NCBI GenBank assembly: GCA_902494875.1
Contig: CABUUO010000002.1
Coordinates: 232,470-296,469 of the forward strand
Reading direction: 5' to 3'
Length of the DNA stretch: 64,000 bases
Origin: an uncultured Pseudomonadota bacterium
GTDB lineage: Bacteria; Pseudomonadota; Alphaproteobacteria; RF32; CAG-239
Shown here: positions 24,973 to 33,213 of the stretch, in pieces
How positions within the stretch are numbered: position 1 is the first letter of the stretch
Layout of the letters: each line of letters begins with the position of its first letter
Translations under genes and position numbers: made by a program
Notes under the pieces: model-generated
Database searches by the model: none
What the model was told of the DNA's origin: nothing
The model's input: the letters and a program-made list of their open reading frames with translations, nothing else

Positions 24973-27099
24973 ATGATAGATTTTAAAGTGTCCCGCAAAG
25001 AGATGGATTGGGGCGGACGCAAGCTGGTTCTGGAAACCGGCAAAATGGCCAGACAGGCCAACGGCGCCGTGGTGGCCAGTTATGGCGAAACCGTTGTTAT
25101 CGCGACGGTTTGCGCAGCCAAGGAAGCCAAAGCCGATCAGGACTTTTTTCCGTTGACGGTTAATTATCAGGAGAAATATTATGCGGCCGGCAAGGTGCCG
25201 GGCGGTTTTATGAAAAGAGAAGGCAAACCGTCCGAACGCGAAGTTTTGATCTCGCGCCTGATTGACCGTCCGATCCGTCCGCTGTTTCCGGATGCTTTCA
25301 AAAATGAAGTTCAGGTTGTCTGCACGGTTTTGTCACATGACAAGCAGACGGATTCAGATATCGTTTCCATGATTGCGGCATCCGCCGCTCTGACCATTTC
25401 GGGCGTGCCGTTTCTGGGCCCGATTGCGGCAGCAAAAGTCGGTTACAAAGACGGTCAGTATATTTTGAACCCGACCATAGAGCAAATGAAAGATACGCAA
25501 CTGGAACTGGCCGTAGCCGGAACCAAGGAAGGCGTTCTTATGGTCGAATCCGAAGCGCAGGAACTTTCCGAAGAAGTTATGCTCGGTGCAGTTATGTTCG
25601 GTTTTGAGAATTTCCAGCCGGTTATCAAGATGATTGAAGAGCTGAATGCCGAAGCCGGCAAAGAGCGTTGGGAAACCCCGACTTTCCCGAAAGAGTTCGA
25701 TGAGCTTTACGCACGGGTTGAAAAAGAATTCCGCGCCAAATATGAGGAAGCTTTCAAAGAGACCGACAAGCTGAAACGCGGTACTAATTTGGGACAGTTG
25801 GCCGAGGAGGTCAAGGCGACGATTGATGCCGAAAACGAGATTGAAGTCCGCTATATCGGCGATGTTATCGAAAAGCTGATGCACAGCGTTATGCGCGAAG
25901 GCGTTTTGTCGACCGGCCGCCGTATTGACGGACGCGATACCAAAACCGTCCGTCCGATCGAATGTCAGGTCGACGTTTTGCCGATGGCTCATGGTTCGGC
26001 GCTGTTTACCCGCGGTGAAACGCAGGCCTTGGTCGTTACCACGCTGGGTACCGGCGAGGATGCTCAGGTTGTTGACGGCCTGCTTGACGAATATAAAGAA
26101 GACTTTATGCTGAACTACAACTTTCCGCCGTTTTCCGTCGGTGAATGCGGCCGTATGGGCAGCCCGGGACGCCGCGAAATCGGCCACGGCAAGCTGGCTT
26201 GGCGCGCCATTCATCCGATGATGCCGAAAAACAAGGATACGTTCCCTTATACGGTCCGCGTGGTTTCCGACATTATGGAATCGAACGGTTCTTCATCAAT
26301 GGCGACGGTTTGCGGCACGACGATGTCTTTGCAGGCGGCGGGCGTTCCGCTGGAAAAACCTGTTGCCGGCATTGCTATGGGGCTGATTAAGGAAGATGAC
26401 GGCCGGGTAGCCATTTTGACCGATATCCTTGGCGATGAAGACCACCTCGGCGATATGGACTTTAAGGTTGCCGGTACCAAAGACGGCGTAACCGCTTTGC
26501 AGATGGATATTAAAATTACTTCCATTACCAAGGAGATTATGGAGAAGGCTTTGGCTCAGGCGCATGAGGGACGTATTCATATTATGGGCGAAATGGCCAA
26601 AGCCATCAGCGAACCTCGTCCTCATGTTTCTGACAAGGCACCGCGCATTGTCGCCATTAAGATTCCGGTTGACAAAATCCGCGAAGTTATCGGTTCCGGT
26701 GGTAAGGTTATTCGTGAAATTACCGAAAAGACCAACTGTAAGATTGACATTTCCGACGACGGCGTTATTAAAATCGCTTCAATGAAGAAAGAAGACGGTG
26801 ACGCTGCTCTGGAGTGGATTATGGGTATTGTGGCCGAACCGGAAGAAGGTGTTATCTACAAAGGCGTTATTACCAAGATTATGGATTTTGGCGCATTTGT
26901 CCGCTTCTTGGGCACAACCGAAGGTTTGGTTCATATTTCGGAAGTTAAGAATGAACGCATCGCTTCGGTTTCCGATTTCTACAAAGAAGGTGACACCATG
27001 TGGGTCAAATGTCTGGGAACAGACAACCGCGGCAAGATTAAGCTGTCGGCCAAACGGGTTAATCAGGAAACCGGCGAGGATCTTGAAGCCGCAAAATAA
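24973..27099 (+). CDS. pnp: Polyribonucleotide nucleotidyltransferase (PNPase)
   Basis: 708 residues. Two RNase PH domains (about 1-230 and 310-540; the second contains G-R-R-E-I-G-H-G-K-L-A), a KH domain with I-G-S-G-G-K-V-I-R near 573, and a C-terminal S1 domain (about 620-695, K-I-M-D-F-G-A-F-V). It degrades RNA 3' to 5' with phosphate and forms a trimer. The ATG at 24973 has AAAGGA upstream. A terminator follows. Confidence 0.97.
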   Translation: MIDFKVSRKEMDWGGRKLVLETGKMARQANGAVVASYGETVVIATVCAAKEAKADQDFFPLTVNYQEKYYAAGKVPGGFMKREGKPSEREVLISRLIDRPIRPLFPDAFKNEVQVVCTVLSHDKQTDSDIVSMIAASAALTISGVPFLGPIAAAKVGYKDGQYILNPTIEQMKDTQLELAVAGTKEGVLMVESEAQELSEEVMLGAVMFGFENFQPVIKMIEELNAEAGKERWETPTFPKEFDELYARVEKEFRAKYEEAFKETDKLKRGTNLGQLAEEVKATIDAENEIEVRYIGDVIEKLMHSVMREGVLSTGRRIDGRDTKTVRPIECQVDVLPMAHGSALFTRGETQALVVTTLGTGEDAQVVDGLLDEYKEDFMLNYNFPPFSVGECGRMGSPGRREIGHGKLAWRAIHPMMPKNKDTFPYTVRVVSDIMESNGSSSMATVCGTTMSLQAAGVPLEKPVAGIAMGLIKEDDGRVAILTDILGDEDHLGDMDFKVAGTKDGVTALQMDIKITSITKEIMEKALAQAHEGRIHIMGEMAKAISEPRPHVSDKAPRIVAIKIPVDKIREVIGSGGKVIREITEKTNCKIDISDDGVIKIASMKKEDGDAALEWIMGIVAEPEEGVIYKGVITKIMDFGAFVRFLGTTEGLVHISEVKNERIASVSDFYKEGDTMWVKCLGTDNRGKIKLSAKRVNQETGEDLEAAK

Positions 27100-27138
27100 T
27101 GTTGTTTTTTAACGTTTAAGTTTTAAGATAATATTTTG

Positions 27139-27174
27139 AAAAAAAGCACTTTGCAAAAGCAGAGTGCTTTTTTT
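27139..27174 (+). terminator. Intrinsic terminator after pnp
   Basis: AAAAGCACTTTGC pairs with GCAGAGTGCTTTT (one wobble) over AAAA, followed by T7. Confidence 0.9.
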
Positions 27175-27320
27175 GTTTCTAACCGTTGTTTTGAGATTGA
27201 CCGAATCGGAAGCGTTTCTTTATGGTTCCCGTGTATTATTTCTTTTTATGACTAAGAATTATGTTTTTGCTTTCAGGTTTTTCTGATGCATTGCGATATG
27301 TTAACTAAAAATATATACGT

Positions 27321-27611
27321 ATGGAAACAATTATTATGCCTTGGCTGGTTTTGGCCGGTTTGCTGGGTTTTTGCGTTTGCAAGATATGGTATGCTTATCA
27401 TTGCGCGGTCAGAGAGCGAAAAAGGAAAGGCGTTACCGTTGTGGCCCGAATCAAGAAAGAAGACAATTCCTTGTGGTTATGCAAATTTTTCCTTTTGGGT
27501 GACCATATTGGTTTTTTTCGTAAAAAACCTTCTTCAGACAGAGTACAGGCCTGGGTTGTCTGTTATGACAAAAATTTGGGCATGTATGAACTGCAGGAAC
27601 TAGGCCAATAA
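27321..27611 (+). CDS. Small membrane-anchored orphan protein
   Basis: 96 residues. One N-terminal membrane segment (about 4-22) is followed by a basic patch (R-E-R-K-R-K) and a soluble domain of about 60 residues predicted to be strand-rich (V-T-V-V-A-R-I-K, Q-A-W-V-V-C-Y-D). No SD is visible; the leader is AT-rich. A second frame at 27286-27603 overlaps it but has a Trp/Cys-rich composition and looks like a shadow. It resembles in plan the next gene (27742): one membrane helix, basic patch, small strand-rich domain. Function unknown. Confidence 0.55.
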   Translation: METIIMPWLVLAGLLGFCVCKIWYAYHCAVRERKRKGVTVVARIKKEDNSLWLCKFFLLGDHIGFFRKKPSSDRVQAWVVCYDKNLGMYELQELGQ

Positions 27612-27647
27612 AAAAAAAGGCGTTTTCCGGAAAGGAAAGCGCCTTTT
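27612..27647 (+). terminator. Intrinsic terminator
   Basis: AAAAGGCGTTTTCC pairs with GGAAAGCGCCTTTT (one wobble) over GGAAA, with a T-run. Confidence 0.88.
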
Positions 27648-27664
27648 TGCAGGTGTTTTATTGT

Positions 27665-27693
27665 TTGACAAGAGGCGTGTTTTTGTCTAAAAC
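27665..27693 (+). promoter_or_regulatory. Predicted promoter of the 27.7-kb orphan
   Basis: TTGACA (27665-27670), 17-bp spacer, TAAAAC (27688-27693). About 48 bases lie between it and the ATG. Confidence 0.55.
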
Positions 27694-27741
27694 AATGTTT
27701 GTCATAATATATTATTTTATAAACAATTAAACTTTAAGCTT

Positions 27742-28083
27742 ATGGTAAAAATTTTAGCTGAATTTTTGGCGGAGAACTGGATGGTTCTTTGCGGCAGCGT
27801 CTTTTTTGTGTTTATATCTTTGGTGACGGTTCTAATGTGCCGTAAGAAGAATATTGCAATTTATGTAGACGCCGAGATTGTTAAAATTGATGACGGTATT
27901 TGCGAGTGCGTTTTTTGGCAGGCCGGAAAAAAAGTAGAAGGATTTATTTGTCCCTGCCCTGATGAATTTTGCGTTGGTGACATACTGGAATGCGAAGTCG
28001 GTACGCAGGATCAAGAATCCGGTTTGTGGGGGCTTTTCCCGCTGGCTTTTGTCGGCAGGAGAAATCCCGAAAAGAAATTGTAA
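27742..28083 (+). CDS. Small membrane-anchored Cys-rich orphan protein
   Basis: 113 residues. A membrane helix at about 13-33 is followed by C-R-K-K and an 80-residue domain carrying seven cysteines in all (C-E-C, C-P-C, F-C, E-C among them), acidic overall. I do not recognise the family. No SD is seen; the start is preceded by an ACAATTAAACTTTAAGC leader also found, with changes, before the gene at 30752. Function unknown; membrane location inferred. Confidence 0.6.
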   Translation: MVKILAEFLAENWMVLCGSVFFVFISLVTVLMCRKKNIAIYVDAEIVKIDDGICECVFWQAGKKVEGFICPCPDEFCVGDILECEVGTQDQESGLWGLFPLAFVGRRNPEKKL

Positions 28084-28150
28084 TGAGAAAGAGGGCGTTT
28101 TGAGATTTGCCATTTTATAATGATTGTTTCCTCTTGCCCTCGGAGGGATG

Positions 28151-28190
28151 AAGGTTCTTTTCTGTGAAGAAAGGAACCTTTATTTTTTTT
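28151..28190 (+). terminator. Intrinsic terminator
   Basis: AAGGTTCTTTTCT (28151-28163) pairs with AGAAAGGAACCTT (28168-28180), one wobble, then a T-run. Confidence 0.9.
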
Positions 28191-28202
28191 GTTTAAAAGT
28201 CC

Positions 28203-28267
28203 TTGAAATATATAAATATCTGGTGTAGAAAACAAGTGTTTACGGCGGCACCCCTGGAGGCCGTCGT
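28203..28267 (+). promoter_or_regulatory. Promoter and leader hairpin of the L25 gene
   Basis: TTGAAA (28203-28208), 17-bp spacer, TAGAAA (28226-28231). The leader folds ACGGCGG (28242-28248) with CCGTCGT (28261-28267), one wobble, over a loop CACCCCTGGAGG. A ribosomal-protein feedback site is possible but unproved. Confidence 0.5.
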
Positions 28268-28300
28268 GAGTTTTTAACTGAATGAAAAGGATTTTATAAA

Positions 28301-28591
28301 ATGTCTGATATTACATTTAATGCAGAAAAACGTGAGAAAGCAGGTAAGGGGGCAGCTCGTGCATGTCGTCGTGAGGGCCGTGTTCCTGCCGTAATTTATG
28401 GCGGTAATAAAGAAGCCGTTATGATCAGTCTGAACCCGGTCGAACTTGAAAAGGCTTTGGATATGGTCGGTTTTTATGACGCCGATATTGAAATCGTTCT
28501 GGATGGCAAGAAACACAGCGTCGTTTGTCAGGACGTGCAGTTCCATCCGGTTTCTGATATGCCGATTCATGTCGATTTCCTGCGTAAATAG
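28301..28591 (+). CDS. rplY: 50S ribosomal protein L25, short form
   Basis: 96 residues, matching only the 5S-rRNA-binding domain (E. coli-like short form). It has G-K-G-A-A-R-A-C-R-R-E-G-R-V-P-A-V-I-Y-G, and ends H-V-D-F-L-R. Most alphaproteobacteria carry the longer CTC/TL5 form with a second domain, which is absent here. The stop is clean and followed by a spacer with a terminator, so this is not an obvious frameshift. It sits upstream of pth and ychF, the common L25-pth-ychF order. Confidence 0.92.
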   Translation: MSDITFNAEKREKAGKGAARACRREGRVPAVIYGGNKEAVMISLNPVELEKALDMVGFYDADIEIVLDGKKHSVVCQDVQFHPVSDMPIHVDFLRK

Positions 28592-28618
28592 TTTTAAGTT
28601 ATAGCAAAAGGTTTAAGG

Positions 28619-28665
28619 GCGAAAAAATTCAGGCCGTTTGTCGGCGGAGTTTTTTCGCTTTTTTA
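28619..28665 (+). terminator. Intrinsic terminator between rplY and pth
   Basis: GCGAAAAAA (28619-28627) pairs with TTTTTTCGC (28650-28658), followed by T6, with a GC-rich apical loop. Confidence 0.7.
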
Positions 28666-28695
28666 TAATTTATTTCAAAGAGAGATTTTTATAAG

Positions 28696-29268
28696 ATGTT
28701 TTTGATTGTGGGTTTGGGAAATCCCGGTGCAGAGTATGACAAAACAAGGCATAATGTCGGTTTTATGGCGGCGGACGTCATTGCGGCAAAGTATGGTTTC
28801 GGTACGGCTCGCTCCAAGTTTGACGGGCTGATTTCCGAAGGCGGTATTGCCGGAGAAAAAGTTTATCTGCTCAAGCCTCAGACTTATATGAATCTATCCG
28901 GAAATGCGGTAGTGAAAGCGGCAAATTTTTATAAAATTTTGCCGCAGAATATTATTGTCATTCATGACGATATGGATTTGCCGGTCGGCAAAGTTAAGGC
29001 TAAAACAGGCGGCGGTGCAGGCGGACATAACGGATTGAAGTCTATTGACGCAGCGGTGACGCCGAATTATCACCGTATCCGAATTGGTGTCGGACATCCG
29101 CAGGGGAACGGAGAAGCTGTGGTGAATCATGTGCTTTCGCGTTTTTCCAAGACAGATGCGGAAGTGATTGACGGTGAACTGGAGCTGGTTGCCGACCAAA
29201 TTGATGTTTTGATTAAAGACGGTATGGGGGCGTTTTCGGGTCGGCTCGGAATGCTGCTGAAGAAATAA
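28696..29268 (+). CDS. pth: Peptidyl-tRNA hydrolase
   Basis: 190 residues. Motifs: G-L-G-N-P-G near 6, catalytic H19 in T-R-H-N-V-G-F, K-P-Q-T-Y-M-N-L-S-G near 60, D-D-M-D-L-P-V-G, and G-G-G-A-G-G-H-N-G-L-K-S-I. It releases tRNA from dropped-off peptidyl-tRNA. Length is normal. SD is AGAGAG, 9 bases upstream. Confidence 0.97.
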   Translation: MFLIVGLGNPGAEYDKTRHNVGFMAADVIAAKYGFGTARSKFDGLISEGGIAGEKVYLLKPQTYMNLSGNAVVKAANFYKILPQNIIVIHDDMDLPVGKVKAKTGGGAGGHNGLKSIDAAVTPNYHRIRIGVGHPQGNGEAVVNHVLSRFSKTDAEVIDGELELVADQIDVLIKDGMGAFSGRLGMLLKK

Positions 29269-29338
29269 AGCTTGAAAAAGCACCCGGGATAGGCTAAAAG
29301 ACTTCTCAAGCAAATACTTAATTTTGAGGAGTTTTTTT

Positions 29339-30448
29339 ATGGGGTTTAATTGCGGAATCGTAGGTTTGCCGAATGTGGGCAAATCGACCTTGTTTAATGC
29401 TTTAACGCAAACTATTGCGGCGCAGGCGGCAAATTTTCCTTTTTGTACGATTGAGCCGAATACCGGACGCGTTGCCGTGCCCGACAAGCGTCTGGACAAA
29501 CTGGTCGAGATGGTGCAGCCGAAGTCGGTGGTGCCGACGCAGCTTGAGTTTGTGGATATTGCCGGTTTGGTTAAGGGTGCTTCCAAAGGTGAAGGGCTGG
29601 GAAACCAGTTTTTGGCAAATATTCGCGAGACAGATGCGATTATTCATGTTTTACGGTGTTTTGAAGATGACAATATTACGCATGTCGAGGGTTCTGTCGA
29701 TCCAATCCGCGATGCTGAAATCGTTGAAACCGAATTGATGATTGCCGATCTGGACTCATTGGAAAAACGTTTTGATCAAGCGCAGAAAAAAGCCAAGGGC
29801 GGCGACAAAGAGGCTATTGTTAATGTTGCAGTCATGGGACCGGTCATTGAAGCATTGAAGGCCGGAAAACCGGCTCGGGTTGCAGCGCCGGACGCCGCAA
29901 ACAAAGATGCGGTCAAAGCATATAAGATGTTGCAGCTTTTGACTTCAAAGCCGGTTTTGTATGTTTGCAATGTTGATGAGGATTCCGCTGCGGAAGGAAA
30001 TGAGTTTTCGAAACGGGTTTTTGAAAAAGCCGCGAAAGAACATGCCGGAGCCGTGGTCATTTCCGCGGCAATCGAATCGGAAGTTGCACAGTTGGAAGCC
30101 GAAGAGGAAAAGAAAGAGTTTCTGGCTTCCTTGGGGTTGGAGGAATCCGGTTTATCCAAGATTATCCGCGCCGGTTATGACTTGCTGGGACTACAAACGT
30201 ATTTTACCTGCGGGCCGAAGGAAGTTCGCGCCTGGACGTTTTTGAGGGGTTCTAAAGCTCCGCAGTGTGCCGGTATTATTCATTCGGATTTTGAACGCGG
30301 ATTTATTCGGGCTGAGACCATATCTTATGATGATTTTGTTGCTCTGGGTGGTGAACAGGCCTGTAAAGAAGCCGGTAAAATGCGCTCCGAAGGCAAGGAT
30401 TATATAGTCCAGGACGGTGATATACTGGAGTTTCTTTTTAATGTCTAA
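29339..30448 (+). CDS. ychF: Ribosome-associated ATPase/GTPase YchF (OLA1 family)
   Basis: 369 residues from ATG 29339 (GAGGAG upstream); an in-frame upstream codon at 29324 is inside the SD and is rejected. Walker A G-L-P-N-V-G-K-S at about 8-15, the Switch II D-I-A-G-L-V near 68, the family's N-V-D-E in place of NKxD, and the C-terminal TGS-like domain with F-T-C-G-P-K-E-V-R-A-W near 304. YchF proteins prefer ATP and act at the ribosome. Its terminator encloses structured repeat copy B. Confidence 0.96.
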   Translation: MGFNCGIVGLPNVGKSTLFNALTQTIAAQAANFPFCTIEPNTGRVAVPDKRLDKLVEMVQPKSVVPTQLEFVDIAGLVKGASKGEGLGNQFLANIRETDAIIHVLRCFEDDNITHVEGSVDPIRDAEIVETELMIADLDSLEKRFDQAQKKAKGGDKEAIVNVAVMGPVIEALKAGKPARVAAPDAANKDAVKAYKMLQLLTSKPVLYVCNVDEDSAAEGNEFSKRVFEKAAKEHAGAVVISAAIESEVAQLEAEEEKKEFLASLGLEESGLSKIIRAGYDLLGLQTYFTCGPKEVRAWTFLRGSKAPQCAGIIHSDFERGFIRAETISYDDFVALGGEQACKEAGKMRSEGKDYIVQDGDILEFLFNV

Positions 30449-30586
30449 AACGCATCTCCGTTCTGTGGAAATCTAATACAGATTTAGTGGATAAATGGTT
30501 CGGTTATGTCCTTTTATGTACACGCCCTCGCCATTTTCCTAAAATCTTATTATCTTTTTCACAGAACCGAGGCGTTATTTTTTATT
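30449..30586 (+). repeat. Structured intergenic element, copy B, inside the ychF terminator
   Basis: Outer arms AACGC / GCGTT, CTC / GAG and GTTCTGTG (30460-30467) / CACAGAAC (30560-30567) form a long stem followed by a T-rich tract, i.e. an intrinsic terminator. Enclosed in it are TAATA (30474-30478) / TATTA (30548-30552), a 14-nt linker, a 7-bp stem AAATGGT (30493-30499) / GCCATTT (30530-30536), the apical T-C-G-G-T...GTAC loop and an 11-nt linker. Linker lengths equal those in copies A and C. The rest of the 303-bp spacer holds the next promoter. Confidence 0.78.
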
Positions 30587-30662
30587 TTAGGTACTTTTTC
30601 CCTGGGCTTCTGCTATTTGTCGCATTCTCCGTGTTCTTTCTGAAAAAATATTTAGCCAAAAT

Positions 30663-30691
30663 TTGACAACAATAGAAATTTGTGGTAAAAG
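30663..30691 (+). promoter_or_regulatory. Predicted promoter of the 30.7-kb orphan
   Basis: TTGACA (30663-30668), 17-bp spacer, TAAAAG (30686-30691); same design as the promoter at 27665. A 60-base AT-rich leader follows. Confidence 0.6.
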
Positions 30692-30751
30692 AGTCTTTAT
30701 CTAAAGAGATATTAAGAAATCATTTTGTTTTACAATTAAATTTTAGCGCAT

Positions 30752-31270
30752 ATGGGATTAACAGAAAGAGAAGAACAAGTACAAGATCAGATTATCGAAG
30801 TATTTTCTGATTTGAGCGGTTTACGCGGCGGTATTGAAGGCGATACGGTTGTCTATGAGAAAAATTCTATGAGTTTGTTTGTCAAACTTTGCGAAGTTTT
30901 TGCCGTAAAGGCATGTTTCCAACATGGTTTGATGACCATTGAAGACTACAGCCGCCATTTTTTGTGGCTTTTGGACAAGAAAGCGGAACAGCTGCGTCTT
31001 TTTTATCCGGGGCTGCAAGCTTTTGTTCAGGAAAAAACCCGCGTTTGGTACGATTTGGACGAGGTTTTGTTCAGTGAATATCTTCCGGTATCGGAAGAGC
31101 CGGTACAGCGCCTTCGTGAAGTAATGAGCTACGAGCTGAAGCTCGGAAAGCTTAAAAACCAAATTCGCAACCGGTATGGGTATTTCCGAGACAGCGCGGA
31201 TTTTTCTCATGCGCGGACGTTGAGAAAAATAGGAGAAATAATATTTTGGCCGCATTACCGGGCAGAATAG
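30752..31270 (+). CDS. Orphan cytosolic protein
   Basis: 172 residues, mostly helical by composition, with no signal peptide, membrane segment or motif I recognise. Features include a D-Y-S-R-H-F-L-W-L-L-D-K-K helix near 65 and a basic C-terminal half. The start has no SD; an ACAATTAAATTTTAGC sequence (30732-30747) lies just upstream and resembles the leader at 27723. It has its own promoter and terminator, so it is a single-gene unit. Confidence 0.6.
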   Translation: MGLTEREEQVQDQIIEVFSDLSGLRGGIEGDTVVYEKNSMSLFVKLCEVFAVKACFQHGLMTIEDYSRHFLWLLDKKAEQLRLFYPGLQAFVQEKTRVWYDLDEVLFSEYLPVSEEPVQRLREVMSYELKLGKLKNQIRNRYGYFRDSADFSHARTLRKIGEIIFWPHYRAE

Positions 31271-31288
31271 GTTTTTCAAGACGAGATT

Positions 31289-31326
31289 AAAAAAAGGGGA
31301 TTGCCATCGGCAATCTCCTTTTTTTA
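31289..31326 (+). terminator. Intrinsic terminator
   Basis: AAAAAGGGGATTGCC pairs with GGCAATCTCCTTTTT (one wobble) over ATC. Confidence 0.9.
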
Positions 31327-31387
31327 TTGCCGGAAAGAAGTTTTGGGTGTAGGAAAGCAACAATGACAGATTTAAGGAGTTTATGAT

Positions 31388-31864
31388 ATGCGACTGGCAT
31401 TGTTTCAACCCGATATTCCGCAAAACACCGGGACGCTGCTGCGTTTGGGTGCCTGTCTGGATGTGGAGCTTGACATTATCGAACCCTGCGGTTTTATTTT
31501 TTCGGAACGTACGTTAAAACGTTCGGGCATGGATTATCTGGATATGGTAAAATACCGCCGGCATAATTCATGGTATGATTTTCTGGAATACCGGAAAAAT
31601 CATCCGGAGGCGTATGGCCGTTTGGTGTTGCTGACGACGCATGCGACGGAACCTTATTATGATTTTAAATTCGAAGCCAATGACATAATTTTGATGGGGC
31701 GGGAGAGCGCCGGCGTGCCGCAGGAAGTGCATGATACGGTTGACGCAAGGTTGCTGATACCGATGAACGAAAAGGCGCGCTCAATCAATGTGGCTGTGTC
31801 TGCCGTGATGGCAATCGGGGAGTGTCTGCGCCAAACCGACGGATTTCCTGCGATTAGAGGTTAA
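31388..31864 (+). CDS. trmL: tRNA (cytidine(34)-2'-O)-methyltransferase
   Basis: 158 residues of the SPOUT family, the usual TrmL length. N-terminal A-L-F-Q-P-D-I-P-Q-N-T-G-T near 4, the knot motifs I-L-M-G-R-E-S-A-G-V-P near 102 and I-P-M-N-E-K-A-R-S-I-N-V-A-V-S near 124. It methylates the wobble base of tRNA-Leu isoacceptors using S-adenosylmethionine. SD AAGGAG. A strong terminator follows. Confidence 0.95.
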   Translation: MRLALFQPDIPQNTGTLLRLGACLDVELDIIEPCGFIFSERTLKRSGMDYLDMVKYRRHNSWYDFLEYRKNHPEAYGRLVLLTTHATEPYYDFKFEANDIILMGRESAGVPQEVHDTVDARLLIPMNEKARSINVAVSAVMAIGECLRQTDGFPAIRG

Positions 31865-31878
31865 GTTAAAGATATAAG

Positions 31879-31906
31879 AAAGCCCCGTATTTCCGGGGCT
31901 TTTTCG
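31879..31906. terminator. Bidirectional intrinsic terminator
   Basis: AAAGCCCCG (31879-31887) pairs with CGGGGCTTT (31894-31902) over TATTTC, flanked by T-run and A-run, between convergent genes. Confidence 0.92.
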
Positions 31907-33115
31907 TTATTTGCTTTTGTTTGCACGGGCATTTCTCAGAGCTATCTGCTCCGGCGTCAGCCCGGTATGGTTGCGGTCAATTGCCTTCCAGTCATTTTTA
32001 GCCTGGTGTTTTTCGTCCTTGGCGGGATCACGTTCGGCTACGCCGTGGCCGCGGGCGATGTTTTTGAGCGAATGAATGGTGTAGGAAGTTAATCCGCCTT
32101 TAAGGTCTTTTTGCATTTCGGGGGACATTTTTTTTGCGGTCTCCGTCACTTCTTTGTAGGAAGGTGCGTTATCCAGAGCAAATTTTCCGCTTTTGACGTC
32201 TTCTCCCATGACATTCATTAATGCAGCCGCATAAACAGTTTTTTCTTCCGGTGTTTTCAGCGGTCCAAAGTCAAATTTCTTTTCACCTTTAGTTTGCAGG
32301 TCTTTTATTGCTTTTTCTGCTTTTTGATAGGCGCCGGTTGCCTTTTCTTCCTTGTCTTTTTCTTCTTCCGGTTTGTTTTGTTTTTCAGGTTGTTTCGGCG
32401 TTTGGCCTTTTTCGGCATTTTTCATGGCCGCTTCAACGGCCTGTTGCAGTTCTTTGGGCCAGCTATTCATTTCTTCGGCCGACGGCGGATTGACGATATG
32501 CAGTTCCGGATCTTTAAGGCAGGCCAGCATCAGGTTGGCCTTGAATGACGGAGACATATTTTCGCCGAATTCGATGTCGGGGCCGTTGGCTTTGGCGTTT
32601 TTCAGTATTTCGGCAAAGACTTCGGGCGAGGGTACGCCGCCGTTTGGTCCTTTGACGGAAAGGTCACGGGGGCTGTTGTAGGAAACTTCGGTGGCCTGTT
32701 CGATTTCTTTTTGGTTTGCACCCTGCTCAAAAATGTGAAAAGAGAGACTGCCGGTATTGCTCGGATCGGCAAATTCTTTAATTTCCTTACCGTTTTTGGA
32801 AGCCCATTCTTTCCATTCGCTTAAAAGGGCTTCTTTCCAATCCCCGTTACCGGCGGGAGCGGGCGCGTCTTCGGTTTTCTGAGCAGAACCGCCTTCCTTG
32901 ATTACAGTGGGGGCTTTGTCTTTATTTTCTTTGTCTTTTTCTTTATTTTGGGTCGCGGCGTCTTTTTTCTGTTTCCATTCTTCGGAGAACTTTTCGTATC
33001 CGTCGTAAGCTTTTTTATATTCGTCGCTTTGAGTATCCATTTTTTTGAAATCGTCAAGAGAAATGCCTTTGCCGTTCAGAAATTCGGTTAAGCATTCGTC
33101 ATTCATATCAGCCAT
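31907..33115 (-). CDS. Highly charged orphan protein
   Basis: 402 residues, rich in Lys, Glu, Asp, Pro and Gln. No signal peptide or membrane segment. Two low-complexity charged linkers (about 50-90 and 235-265) separate three globular parts; the first (about 1-48) has W-K-Q-K-K, the middle contains S-P-E-V-F-A-E-I-L-K-N-A-K, and the C-terminus is basic and ends R-N-A-R-A-N-K-S-K. I do not recognise any family. Stand-alone gene with SD GGAGAG. A substrate of a secretion system or a cytosolic scaffold are both possible; neither is shown. Confidence 0.65.
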   Translation of the reverse strand: MADMNDECLTEFLNGKGISLDDFKKMDTQSDEYKKAYDGYEKFSEEWKQKKDAATQNKEKDKENKDKAPTVIKEGGSAQKTEDAPAPAGNGDWKEALLSEWKEWASKNGKEIKEFADPSNTGSLSFHIFEQGANQKEIEQATEVSYNSPRDLSVKGPNGGVPSPEVFAEILKNAKANGPDIEFGENMSPSFKANLMLACLKDPELHIVNPPSAEEMNSWPKELQQAVEAAMKNAEKGQTPKQPEKQNKPEEEKDKEEKATGAYQKAEKAIKDLQTKGEKKFDFGPLKTPEEKTVYAAALMNVMGEDVKSGKFALDNAPSYKEVTETAKKMSPEMQKDLKGGLTSYTIHSLKNIARGHGVAERDPAKDEKHQAKNDWKAIDRNHTGLTPEQIALRNARANKSK

Positions 33116-33213
33116 TTTTTCTCTCCAGAGTTTTGATCTTATTAACTCAAATATAACATAATTTTTTTGTTTTGTCTAATTTTTTTGTTTACTTTCATAA
33201 AAGTTTAACAAAG

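Noticed and set aside
27286..27603. 105-residue frame overlapping the small membrane protein at 27321
   Set aside because: Out-of-frame shadow rich in Trp and Cys; the 27321 frame has a sensible membrane helix and soluble domain.
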